From Alphaproteobacteria bacterium (GTDB lineage Bacteria > Pseudomonadota > Alphaproteobacteria > UBA9219): DNA of 40,645 bases. The stretch spans positions 1 through 40,645 of the forward strand of contig JABDFY010000019.1 of the NCBI GenBank assembly GCA_013286365.1, given 5' to 3'. The translations under genes were made by a program, and so were the position numbers. The first letter of the stretch is position 1, and each line of letters opens with the position of its first letter. The notes under the pieces were generated by a model. It saw only the letters and a list, made by a program, of their open reading frames with translations. It was not told where the DNA came from and ran no database searches. Below, piece after piece: positions 1 through 6,858 of this stretch.

Positions 1-113
1 GAAGAGTCCCAAAAAGCTAAAAGCGGTTTTGGGAAGGAATTGACTTAGGCAATCTGAAGTTTAATTTGCCAGAAGTGCCCAGAACCATCCGTTCCGGCGC
101 ACCATCTTAAAGT

Positions 114-468
114 TGTACGGACCGGAGACAATCTTTACGGAACGTACCGGAGAGATAGTTTACACAATCCTTGGGCCAAAAGGATTGCTGAGTGGTTGCA
201 AAGACTTCTCCTCGAGATCGATGTAGCCAAGATCATACTCCATAAAGCTGACGAGCCAAATACCCTCATCAACCTCTTTGATGCCAACAGCTTGGCCAGC
301 AAGAGATGTCGAGAGATTGATCTTTTTTCTGTAGACACAGAGCCTGCCGCAGTTTGTGACAATTACGGTTTTGTCATGGAAAGGGTAGTGAGGTTCTTCG
401 AGACCCCGATAGGGTTTGGAGGCTGGTTGATAAACCTTGTCCGGTTCAAATCGACGGGATTGCTTATA
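114..468 (-). mobile_element. IS481-family insertion sequence remnant
   Basis: This is a truncated insertion sequence read on the minus strand. It holds the last third or so of a transposase (160-468) and the terminal stretch beyond the stop codon. The terminal stretch carries two copies of TCTCCGGT about 25 bases apart and ends in a TGT (114-116 on the plus strand), which fits the ends I know from IS481-like elements. The other end and the catalytic DDE core are missing, so it cannot move by itself. The remnant stops about 130 bases before the outer-membrane protein gene. In the 113 bases to its left I see no gene. Confidence 0.75.
160..468 (-). pseudogene. 3' fragment of an IS481-family transposase
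   Basis: Minus-strand translation gives about 100 residues closely matching the C-terminal tail of IS481-type integrase-core transposases. It includes EEPHYPFHDKTVI, then CGRLCVYRKKINLST, GIKEVDEGIWLVSFM, YDLGYIDLE and a closing PLSNPFGP before the stop at 160-162. An in-frame stop at about 469 and unrelated sequence upstream show that the N-terminal helix-turn-helix and the DDE catalytic domain are gone. It is a dead gene fragment. The family call rests on recognising this characteristic tail. How the truncation arose cannot be told from this window. Confidence 0.8.
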
Positions 469-601
469 TCAAATATGTTTTCCAATTAATTACCTGACAA
501 AAAAGACAAACTTCTCAACGATCATTTCTGTCGCCATTTTGTGCTAGGATTTGCGACTCGAATAACTCACGAGACGAAACCTTCTCAAGAGGAAAGCTCC
601 C

Positions 602-1225
602 ATGATGAATAAGTTTTTGGTCAAGAGAATTTTGTGGTTAGGCGTCATGATGGCTGTTCTCCCAGCTTTTCCTGTATTTGCCGATAATCCAGAATCCTTC
701 AGTTGGACTGGTCCTTACGTTGGTATTTTTGTCGGAGGTATGTTGAGCAATTTCAGCAATGCTTCAGGTGGCGCCGGTGCATCAGGTTCGGACGGCTCTT
801 CTACGGTTGGCGGCGATATTGGCTACAACTGGCAAATTAATCGTCTCGTGTTGGGTGCTGAGGGCGATATCGCTGCCATCGACACAAATTCTACGTCAGC
901 CGGCACAAAATTCACAGAAAATTGGATGTCGACGTTGCGCGGACGGCTCGGCTATTCATTTGGTCGTTTTTTGCCTTACGTGACAGCTGGTCTAGGTTTT
1001 ACCGGAACGAATGCAAAGTTAGATGGAGTTGGCTCAGATAGTAGTGTGCAAACTGGCTTCGCTGGAGGTGTCGGCGTCGATGCCGATATATTAGGCAATT
1101 TTTTTACGAGGGCTGAGTATCTCTATGTCGATGTACCCAATGAAAACTCAACAATTAGTGGTACGACGATTTCCGGCGGATCAGGCAATAACATCATACG
1201 TCTTGGTGTGGGCTACAAATTTTAA
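602..1225 (+). CDS. Outer-membrane beta-barrel protein (Omp25/opacity-like porin family)
   Basis: This 207-residue protein is probably a small eight-stranded outer-membrane barrel. Residues 1-27 form a signal peptide ending VFA, and the mature part starts with the SWTGPYVGIFVGG pattern typical of Omp25/Omp31-like surface proteins. Alternating Gly/aromatic strands follow (GDIGYNW, LRGRLGYSFGRFLPYVTAGLGF, FTRAEYLYVDV). The protein ends in GVGYKF, a C-terminal Phe signal for barrel insertion. A GAGGAAAG ribosome-binding site lies just before the ATG. Such proteins are often abundant structural or surface-antigen proteins, and no substrate can be inferred. The gene stands alone, 134 bases after an insertion-sequence relic. 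Confidence 0.88.
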   Translation: MMNKFLVKRILWLGVMMAVLPAFPVFADNPESFSWTGPYVGIFVGGMLSNFSNASGGAGASGSDGSSTVGGDIGYNWQINRLVLGAEGDIAAIDTNSTSAGTKFTENWMSTLRGRLGYSFGRFLPYVTAGLGFTGTNAKLDGVGSDSSVQTGFAGGVGVDADILGNFFTRAEYLYVDVPNENSTISGTTISGGSGNNIIRLGVGYKF

Positions 1226-1385
1226 TGCCTCTTATCGAATAGAGAAATCTGGCATAAGGCATTTTGATAAGAGATCTCATTTTACGCCAACGTTCTCTAG
1301 GTGGAGTTGAAAGCGCTCTTGCGGCACCAAACAATTGTCTTTCTACTTATATTTTCATCTCGATTCCATACGAAGAAATGATGAC

Positions 1386-1405
1386 CATTTGATTATTGTC
1401 AAATG
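1386..1405. promoter_or_regulatory. FNR/FixK-type palindrome upstream of the YXWGXW gene
   Basis: This is a perfect 7-bp inverted repeat, CATTTGA-N6-TCAAATG, containing the Crp/Fnr-superfamily core TTGAT-N4-GTCAA (1389-1402). A weak -10-like TATTAG lies at 1422-1427, close to the spacing of a class II activator site. The rest of the 310-base gap between the porin and the next gene shows no other gene or clear terminator. Two related palindromes occur at 4983 and 5168. Which regulator binds (FNR, FixK, DNR or other) cannot be told from the site. Confidence 0.55.
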
Positions 1406-1535
1406 CCTCTTGGACCAGGGGTATTAGAGAATACCCAAATAATGTCGCAGAATTAGCAGCTTATATCTATTGCAGACCGTGCCTCCCCTACGACCTAATA
1501 AATTCTAATCACCCTATAAGTTGAGGATAAACAAA

Positions 1536-2801
1536 ATGCGTAGTCTTGGTTTTTTGACGCCTGTATTTTTCGCCCTAGGCATTATGTTTATGCCAGCGAC
1601 ATCATCTGCAGGGCTTGATATATCACTTTCTTTTGATTTTCTTGCGCCGCCGCCTGTTGCTATAGCGCCGCCGCCGATGCCGGTTTACGTTATTCCGTCT
1701 CCTCCTATGGAAGGATACATTTGGTCACCAGGCCATTGGCTTTGGAGTGATGTTGGCTATTTTTGGGTTCCGGGTACATGGGTGCAACCACCTGTCGTTG
1801 GTGTATTGTGGACCCCTGGCTATTGGGGCTGGGGTGATGGATCTTTCAACTGGCATGAAGGCTATTGGGCGCCTCATGTAGGTTTCTATGGTGGCATAAA
1901 TTATGGCGGCGGCTATGGTGGTGTTGGCTTTGCCGGTGGCGGATGGAATAACGGCGTTTACAACGTCAACCGTTCTGTAACCAATGTAACCAATGTAACT
2001 AACGTCACAAACAAGAATAATACGACCAGCTTCAATGGTGGTCCAGGCGGCATTGCGGCTACACCAAATGCCGAGGAACAGGCTGCTGCCAGTGAGAAAC
2101 ATACACCGCCAACGCAAGAGCAAGTGGCTCAAATCCAGGCGGCGAGTAAAAATCCGTCTTTAGCAGCTTCTGTCAATCACGGTAAGCCATCCATAGCAGC
2201 CACAGCCAAAGCAGGCGATTTCACACATGGGGTTGTCGCCGCTAAACAAGCTGGGGCTCGTAACCCAGTAGCAGAGCAGCATAATGCAGCTGTACGAAAG
2301 AACCCTGCGCTCGCGAAAGGGGCGGTATTACCCAAGCCGCAAGCGGGCAGTGCACCAGAAAAAACCGGACAAGCTACTCACGCTCCTGCGGTTCAACCTA
2401 CTCATCCGGCTCAAGCAACAATTGCCAAGCCAGAAGCGCCTAACCAACCTCGTGAAGCTGTCGCGCCCACAAAACCTGTCGTTCATGCAGCTGAGCGTCC
2501 AGTCATCCAACCGTCAGACAAAGAAGAAGAACACGTGGCTACACCTCGCAATGTACCTGCAGTGAAAGCTCCAGCCGAACACGCAGTAGCGCCTGCCAAA
2601 GAACCTGCAGCGAAGGCTCCAGTCGAACATGCAGCAGCGCCTGCCAAAGAACCTGCAGCGAAGGCTCCAGTCGAACATGCAGCAGCGCCTGCCAAAGAAC
2701 CTGCAGCGAAGGCTCCAGTCGAACACGCAGCAGCGCCTGCTAAAGAACCCGCAGAGAAAAAAGCCCCAGCCGAAGAGGGTGAGAAGCACGACCCGGAGTA
2801 A
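1536..2801 (+). CDS. YXWGXW-repeat envelope protein with Ala/Pro/Lys/Glu repeat tail
   Basis: This 421-residue secreted protein starts at ATG 1536, chosen because a TGAGGA ribosome-binding site sits 8 bases upstream; a TTG 15 bases earlier has none. Residues 1-25 are a signal peptide. The next 120 residues carry Trp/Tyr/Gly/Pro repeats (EGYIWSPGHWLW, YFWVPGTWVQPP, VLWTPGYWGWGD, FNWHEGYWAPHVGFYGG) typical of the YXWGXW family, then a Gly-rich stretch and a Val-Thr-Asn repeat. The C-terminal half is low-complexity Ala/Pro/Lys/Glu, ending in a 16-residue tandem repeat. The function of the family is unknown; a cell-wall or surface-associated role is inferred. The repeat tail looks like an extended, charged, periplasm-spanning or surface spacer. 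Confidence 0.85.
   Translation: MRSLGFLTPVFFALGIMFMPATSSAGLDISLSFDFLAPPPVAIAPPPMPVYVIPSPPMEGYIWSPGHWLWSDVGYFWVPGTWVQPPVVGVLWTPGYWGWGDGSFNWHEGYWAPHVGFYGGINYGGGYGGVGFAGGGWNNGVYNVNRSVTNVTNVTNVTNKNNTTSFNGGPGGIAATPNAEEQAAASEKHTPPTQEQVAQIQAASKNPSLAASVNHGKPSIAATAKAGDFTHGVVAAKQAGARNPVAEQHNAAVRKNPALAKGAVLPKPQAGSAPEKTGQATHAPAVQPTHPAQATIAKPEAPNQPREAVAPTKPVVHAAERPVIQPSDKEEEHVATPRNVPAVKAPAEHAVAPAKEPAAKAPVEHAAAPAKEPAAKAPVEHAAAPAKEPAAKAPVEHAAAPAKEPAEKKAPAEEGEKHDPE
2559..2756 (+). repeat. 48-bp tandem repeat within the YXWGXW gene
   Basis: About four copies of a 48-base unit encode a 16-residue block of the type APAKEPAAKAPVEHAA. Unit starts are visible at 2589, 2637, 2685 and 2733, with a diverged copy before them. 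The two central copies are almost identical at the base level, which implies recent expansion or homogenisation. Because 48 is a multiple of three, copy-number change would lengthen or shorten the protein without a frameshift. Confidence 0.9.
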
Positions 2802-2950
2802 TAGGTTGTCACAACTTTAACAGTTGATTATTAGCGACATCTATCTTGCGATAGAGGCATCTTTCTTAACCGTCTAAAGCTAATAGGCGTTCGGTGAATC
2901 GTGTGGCACAACATAGAAGCGTGTTGAGGGGCTCGCTGTCGTATTTAATA

Positions 2951-3382
2951 TCATACGCTGCCTGTACCCGAGGTTTCGCTTTGTTCGCGGATTTCGCGTT
3001 GTATTTCACGAACCTCTGCGATTTCACCTTCGGTAAGTTTTTCAATTTCGATAAGATCATTGCGCGCATTCTTGCTTGTCTGAATTAGCTCATCAAGCTT
3101 CATCTGGATGGCCTGCGTATCGCGATACTGTGTGTTTTGGATCAAGAGAACCATGAGTAGGGTTACAGTACTACAAATGGTCTCAATCGTGACTTGCCAT
3201 GAAACTGAATATCCAAAAAATGGTCCGCACCCGCCCCAAACAACAATGAGTATCAGCGCCAGAGTAAAACTGCTGGCACGTCCCGTTTGGTGCGCGACGG
3301 CTTGTGCAAAGCGCGAGAAGAAAAATTGTAATTCCTTAAGGAACTTCTCTTTGCGACTTATGTCCTCTGAGGAGTTATTCAT
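2951..3382 (-). CDS. Low-affinity iron permease family membrane protein
   Basis: This 143-residue protein matches the small low-affinity Fe/Cu permease family. It opens with FFSRFAQAVAHQTGRASSF, followed by two transmembrane helices (about residues 39-57 and 66-84) carrying WGGCGPFFGYSVSWQVTIETICSTVTLLMVLLIQNTQ in spaced blocks. It ends in a long charged helix rich in Glu, Lys and Arg. The family name comes from a yeast relative, and transport by the bacterial members is poorly supported. It is the last gene of a minus-strand set (host-attachment protein, 70-residue protein, BON protein, this gene), with a 147-base gap before it, so it may have its own promoter. It converges with the YXWGXW gene. 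Confidence 0.82.
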   Translation of the reverse strand: MNNSSEDISRKEKFLKELQFFFSRFAQAVAHQTGRASSFTLALILIVVWGGCGPFFGYSVSWQVTIETICSTVTLLMVLLIQNTQYRDTQAIQMKLDELIQTSKNARNDLIEIEKLTEGEIAEVREIQREIREQSETSGTGSV

Positions 3383-3529
3383 TTGCCGCCATTAAAGCTA
3401 GATAATAGTCTTTTTAGCATCAGCGTTATTTCTTGGGACCAAATTGACGCGCCTTCGCCATCTTAACCCTCTCTAGTCGAATAACTCAATCGCTAAACGG
3501 CACGACCGATCTTGTAACCGGCTCGATAT

Positions 3530-3856
3530 TTAGTCGGCTTGGACGCTTTTAACGGATAATTTATCCGTTACGGCCAAGACACCATCAACATGGCTAGCCA
3601 CATAAAGGGCTTCGGACTCTTGAGTTTGCGCGTCTACAACGCCGCTCAACTGAACAATGCCGTGGCTCGTATCGACGGTCACTTGCAGAACCTTTAACTG
3701 GCTGTCCGCAAATATCGCTTCCTTTACTTTCGCGGTGATGGTTGCGTCATCAATATAGCGACCGGTTGTTTCGGCGTAAGCTTGCGAAGCCATTCCCATA
3801 AATAGGGCGAGAGCTGATAAAGTAATTACCTTAAATGTTTTTTCAGGTTGGGTCAT
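3530..3856 (-). CDS. BON-domain periplasmic protein
   Basis: This 108-residue protein has a signal peptide (about residues 1-28, ending AYA) and a single BON domain (about 33-103). Recognisable blocks are DDATITAKVKEAIFAD, KVLQVTVDTSHGIVQLSGVV, and HVDGVLAVTDKL. BON domains bind membranes or other envelope partners; OsmY-like proteins of this type protect the envelope under osmotic or stationary stress. A ribosome-binding site AAAGGA precedes the ATG. It lies 66 bases after the 70-residue His/Ala-rich gene on the same strand, so co-transcription is likely. The neighbourhood suggests an envelope-stress role. The partner is unknown. Confidence 0.88.
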   Translation of the reverse strand: MTQPEKTFKVITLSALALFMGMASQAYAETTGRYIDDATITAKVKEAIFADSQLKVLQVTVDTSHGIVQLSGVVDAQTQESEALYVASHVDGVLAVTDKLSVKSVQAD

Positions 3857-3922
3857 AGCGAGTATCCTTTTTTTGAGGGTTGTAGAAGTCGTAAGTATCG
3901 GTGCTTGATTTAGCGAGTTTGG

Positions 3923-4135
3923 TTACTTCATAGCTTTCTCACAGTGCGTTTCGGCTTGCTTGCCTGAGCCCTTGGCCAAGCGAGCATGTTCATTGGCTTG
4001 CTGATAGTCTCCGTAAGCGTAGTGGGCTGCTGCATTGCGGTGTGACTCGGCTGCCTCTTCATGGTGTGAAGCTGCCGCGACGTGGTGATCTGCGCTCGTC
4101 ATAATCTGTGTGGATAACTTTTCTGTCTGGGGCAT
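3923..4135 (-). CDS. Small His/Ala-rich helical protein, unknown function
   Basis: This 70-residue protein has a strong AAAGGAGA ribosome-binding site 4 bases before its ATG. It has no signal peptide or membrane helix. The centre is a His/Ala/Glu-rich amphipathic helix (HHVAAASHHEEAAESHRNAA, residues 17-36) followed by HYAYGDYQQANEHARLAKG. I know small proteins with this HxxAA-HHExAA pattern in proteobacteria, but no assigned function. The spacing of His residues on one helix face could bind metal or DNA phosphate, but that is only inference. It sits between the host-attachment gene (33 bases upstream) and the BON gene (66 bases downstream), so it is probably in the same operon. Confidence 0.8.
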   Translation of the reverse strand: MPQTEKLSTQIMTSADHHVAAASHHEEAAESHRNAAAHYAYGDYQQANEHARLAKGSGKQAETHCEKAMK

Positions 4136-4168
4136 GACGTCTCCTTTGACTTAAGTAAAATTCCAAGT

Positions 4169-4948
4169 TCACTGGGCATGAGATTGGGCAAATACATTAC
4201 GGTAAAGCGTCATAACCGTATGATTTTGATAAGCTTCAAACTCTTCCGGAGCAACGGTAACGATACGGTCCAGTACATCGGTGGCAAGTTTCATTTTTAG
4301 CTCGCCTATCATTTTGTCAGAAGCGACAAGTAAAAGCCTATCAAACAAATTCTTCCTACATGCCTGGGCAAGTCTACCAGCAACGTTTGTCATAAAATGC
4401 TCCCTTACACTTGCAGCATTATCAGTTTGTTGGCCGCCAAACTCGTGAATGGAGGCATCGCGGCTTAAAACGGTGCCGTTCCAATCGTTATCAATCTGAT
4501 AGTCATTTTTTGTGTTTGTACCGATGATCCCATTTGATACGGGCGCTAATTCGTAATCTGTTTTTTTGTCGTAGGCGTTAAAACCATTATCGCTCCATGG
4601 TGCATTTGTATTTGTTTTCTTATGACACACATAGATTTGTGCTTGGTTACCACACTCCACAAGAACCCATGTGACCATGAGCTCTTTTAAATTAGCGGCT
4701 TGTTCATATAGAGCGACTTTATCTTTGTGAAATGAAGATAGCACCCGAAAATTTATTTCCATACTTTGATAGCTTTTGGCTGATTTTAGACCGGAGGTAT
4801 CCGGATAAATATGATTTCTTCTAATGCCGCTGCCAAAGTTTATAGTGGGAGCGTTTAAATTTTTGTCGCCGAGTGCCAACTTATTTTTCGTGTTCATGAA
4901 GAAGCCCGTGGCCTGTATTGTGGGATGGATTGGCAATAATTTTTTCAC
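4169..4948 (-). CDS. Host-attachment family protein with N-terminal extension
   Basis: Residues 91-255 match the family called protein required for attachment to host cells: a TWVLVECGNQAQIYVC opening, a variable middle, REHFMTNVAGRLAQACRKNLFDRLLLVAS and IGELKMKLATDVLDRIV. The family is small, cytoplasmic and found in many free-living bacteria, so the name should not be read as proof of host contact. The start is uncertain. The GTG at 4948 gives 259 residues but lacks a ribosome-binding site. ATG codons at residues 18, 63 and 91 are alternatives, and the last (4678) gives the usual family length. I kept the long form because 90 in-frame codons without a stop in AT-rich DNA are unlikely by chance. 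A FNR/FixK-type box lies just upstream. Confidence 0.72.
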   Translation of the reverse strand: MKKLLPIHPTIQATGFFMNTKNKLALGDKNLNAPTINFGSGIRRNHIYPDTSGLKSAKSYQSMEINFRVLSSFHKDKVALYEQAANLKELMVTWVLVECGNQAQIYVCHKKTNTNAPWSDNGFNAYDKKTDYELAPVSNGIIGTNTKNDYQIDNDWNGTVLSRDASIHEFGGQQTDNAASVREHFMTNVAGRLAQACRKNLFDRLLLVASDKMIGELKMKLATDVLDRIVTVAPEEFEAYQNHTVMTLYRNVFAQSHAQ

Positions 4949-4982
4949 AATCTACTAACTACGACAGTCAAACGATTTTGAT

Positions 4983-4996
4983 TTGACATTCGTCAA
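4983..4996. promoter_or_regulatory. FNR/FixK-type palindrome upstream of the host-attachment gene
   Basis: TTGAC-ATTC-GTCAA is a 5-bp inverted repeat with the TTGA-N6-TCAA core. It lies 35 bases before the longest possible start of the minus-strand host-attachment gene. With class II spacing (site centred about 41 bases before the start of transcription), RNA would begin near 4948, which would favour one of the internal ATG starts. It shares the divergent gap (4949-5336) with the box at 5168. That 388-base gap is AT-rich and otherwise shows no gene. Confidence 0.5.
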
Positions 4997-5167
4997 TTTG
5001 TCAGATTTCTGAATTCTGATCCGAGCGGTTCCCATCGCTTAATCTTTGCGCATGGAGAATAATATTGTGAAATCCAAGTTAGATTGTTCCGAACTTTGAT
5101 CGCTTGGTTTGCAAACAATTCAATTGATATCAAAAAATTGAGCGATTAGGCCTGCAAGATGAAGTTC

Positions 5168-5185
5168 ATTTGATGTATGTCAAAT
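5168..5185. promoter_or_regulatory. FNR/FixK-type palindrome upstream of the collagen-like gene
   Basis: ATTTGA-TGTATG-TCAAAT is a perfect 6-bp inverted repeat with the core TTGAT-N4-GTCAA, one base from the FNR consensus TTGAT-N4-ATCAA. It lies 152 bases before the collagen-like lipoprotein start. The expected -10 position (about 5203-5210) holds only a weak TATCGC. It could serve either divergent gene. Confidence 0.52.
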
Positions 5186-5336
5186 CTGCACAATGAAACT
5201 GGTCTATCGCTGGATTTGTCGGAGAATATCTTATGTCTCGGTCATAGTTAGTCCTTACGATCACATAATGGCTGATTATATAAATAAGCAAAGACACAAC
5301 TTTCATCACTCTGAGTTTCACATCCAGGAGAAATCT

Positions 5337-5693
5337 ATGAAATATTCTTTACCCTCTGCGCTGCTCGTTCTTACGCTTGGTCTCGCCGCTTGTACGGGGC
5401 CTGCTGGGCCGCAAGGAAATCAAGGCAATGCTGGAAGACAAGGTAATACGGGAAGTACTGGTTATACGGGCGCAACTGGTGCAACCGGCAATCAAGGCAA
5501 TACCGGCTATACAGGTGCTACTGGCGCTACCGGCGATCAAGGTAATACCGGTAATACCGGTTACACAGGGGCTACTGGAGCGCCTGGTGCACAGGGAGAT
5601 ACGGGCAATACTGGCCAGCAGGGCGCAAAGGGCAACACGGGTTCTAAAGGCAGTAGCGGATCAAACGGTGGAACGACCGTCAATGTTCAGTAA
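5337..5693 (+). CDS. Collagen-like (Gly-X-Y repeat) lipoprotein
   Basis: This 118-residue protein starts at ATG 5337, fixed by an AGGAG site six bases upstream; longer readings lack one and would bury the signal. Residues 1-18 are a lipoprotein signal with the lipobox LAAC, so Cys18 would be lipidated. From residue 19 almost the whole protein is collagen-type Gly-X-Y triplets ([10 protein letters not shown], then [13 protein letters not shown] repeated several times), ending [10 protein letters not shown]. Bacterial collagen-like proteins form triple-helical stalks on the surface and often act in adhesion or biofilm. The repeat makes gene length prone to change by slippage. No globular head domain follows the triplets, which is unusual for an adhesin. 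Confidence 0.87.
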   Translation: MKYSLPSALLVLTLGLAACTGPAGPQGNQGNAGRQGNTGSTGYTGATGATGNQGNTGYTGATGATGDQGNTGNTGYTGATGAPGAQGDTGNTGQQGAKGNTGSKGSSGSNGGTTVNVQ

Positions 5694-5701
5694 TTAAGAG
5701 A

Positions 5702-5754
5702 CTAGGGCGTTCTGGGTAATCTCGATATGGACACAGAACGTCTTAGCTTTTTTC
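5702..5754 (+). terminator. Rho-independent terminator after the collagen-like gene
   Basis: A 13-bp stem with two G-U pairs joins CTAGGGCGTTCTG (5702-5714) to CAGAACGTCTTAG (5734-5746) across a loop of about 19 bases. C plus six T follow directly (5747-5753). It lies 9 bases after the stop codon and should end the transcript before the next gene. Confidence 0.75.
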
Positions 5755-5850
5755 ATTGATGGAGGTCTCAGCCTCATGAGGCCTAAGCCGTGCACGTTTC
5801 CATTTTTGAATAGAGAGAACCATACGTCATAAATCTGACCCAAGGTGACC

Positions 5851-6279
5851 ATGACTTCACTTCAAAGCATCGAATTTATGACGGGTATGATTTTATGTGT
5901 CATCGGCCTGTCCTATTTGAAGGGCATGAAGGGTTGGATGAGTTGGATTGAAAATCTAGCGATAAAACCGGGACAGAGTTCGCTCGTCATAGGGGCCATT
6001 AATCTTGTAGCCGGCGTATTCATTATTGCTTTTCATTGGGTATGGCAGGGAACTCAGACCATTGTCACTATCCTTGGTCTTCTCATGACACTGAAGGGCG
6101 TCGTTCACTTGCTTTATCCGTTTTGGCTTACGGCAAAATTGAATATCATTCTTCCGCATTCCAAGAACATATTAGCTATTAGCGGACTTGTTACCATCGT
6201 TGTTGGCGCCTTTATCCTCCATGATCTCTTTTTGCAACCGGGCGTCCGCGATTATTGGCTGAAGCCTTTTTTGTTGTAA
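5851..6279 (+). CDS. Four-helix integral membrane protein, unknown function
   Basis: This 142-residue protein has four predicted membrane helices (about residues 6-24, 45-64, 72-93 and 110-128). A short Lys/Trp loop (KGMKGWMSW) follows helix 1. The two halves look alike (helix, Lys/Pro loop, SSLVIGAINLVAGVFIIAF against NILAISGLVTIVVGAFIL), suggesting an internal duplication. I chose ATG 5851 because CCAAGG lies at a workable distance; a GTG six bases earlier would overlap that site. I do not recognise a family with a known role. It follows the collagen-like gene's terminator and precedes a cysteine-rich lipoprotein on the same strand, so it probably has its own promoter in 5755-5840. Confidence 0.75.
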   Translation: MTSLQSIEFMTGMILCVIGLSYLKGMKGWMSWIENLAIKPGQSSLVIGAINLVAGVFIIAFHWVWQGTQTIVTILGLLMTLKGVVHLLYPFWLTAKLNIILPHSKNILAISGLVTIVVGAFILHDLFLQPGVRDYWLKPFLL

Positions 6280-6438
6280 GGTTTTCGGCAACAATCACCC
6301 TCTCTAGGCTTAGCATCAATAAAACTTAGGATAAGCCAGGTACAAAGCTAGCCGCCAATTCGGCTCAGCTTAAAATCATTGTCATCGGCATTCAGCTGAG
6401 GCAACTTGAGGACAAGATTTGCAGTCCCCAGGTTTACC

Positions 6439-6846
6439 ATGCGCTTTGTTCCATTATTAATGATGCTTATTCTCGTGACGTTTACTGGCTGTGCTGGCCA
6501 AGCCGCCAAAAATACGTCCTATATAGCGCCCAACACACCCGGCGGCCGGATGTGTGCTAACCAATGTCTTGAGGCCAAGGGTTATTGTCGCGAGACGTGC
6601 AATTTGGAAGAGCGTAGTTGCCTCAATTTAACGCAAGCGCAGGCCATTCAAGACTATGACAAATACGCTCGAGAGCAGTTCTTTAGTCATCAGCCTGCAG
6701 ACCTTCAGCCACGCGATTTTGAGCGTAATGACAAATGCAGTCCGAACAGCTGCTATGACGATTGTGAAGATAACTACAAATCGTGCTATCAAACTTGTGG
6801 TGGTAAAGTTGAAGTCACGACTTCCTGCCAATTTCTCTGTTTTTGA
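6439..6846 (+). CDS. Cysteine-rich lipoprotein with repeated CX3C motifs
   Basis: This 135-residue protein starts at ATG 6439; a TTG 33 bases earlier is possible but would place charged residues before the signal. Residues 1-18 are a lipoprotein signal with lipobox FTGC. The mature part carries two similar cysteine clusters. The first (starting at CANQC) is spaced C-x3-C-x6-C-x3-C-x6-C. The second (starting at CYDDC) is C-x3-C-x6-C-x3-C-x9-C-x3-C. With one extra Cys between them, this gives 12 cysteines besides the lipidated one. Such spacing suggests disulfide-stapled helices in the periplasm, or metal binding. I do not recognise a named family. It ends 12 bases before pyruvate kinase on the same strand. 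Confidence 0.78.
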   Translation: MRFVPLLMMLILVTFTGCAGQAAKNTSYIAPNTPGGRMCANQCLEAKGYCRETCNLEERSCLNLTQAQAIQDYDKYAREQFFSHQPADLQPRDFERNDKCSPNSCYDDCEDNYKSCYQTCGGKVEVTTSCQFLCF

Positions 6847-6858
6847 TGTTCCGACACC

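Noticed and set aside
1725..2132. 135-residue minus-strand frame
   Set aside because: It lies opposite the Trp/Gly-rich part of the YXWGXW gene and has no ribosome-binding site or domain.
2483..2812. Long minus-strand frames encoding Ala/Gly/Ser/Cys-rich repeats
   Set aside because: They are the antisense reading of the 48-bp repeats in the YXWGXW gene; repeats free of stops in one frame tend to be open in others.
2840..2855. Hairpin TCTATC-TTGC-GATAGA between convergent genes
   Set aside because: The stem is only six AT-rich pairs and no T-run follows directly, so a terminator call is not justified.
558..3488. Shared 12-mer TCGAATAACTCA at 558 and 3477
   Set aside because: Dozens of 12-mer coincidences are expected in 40 kb, and the two positions have no common layout relative to genes.
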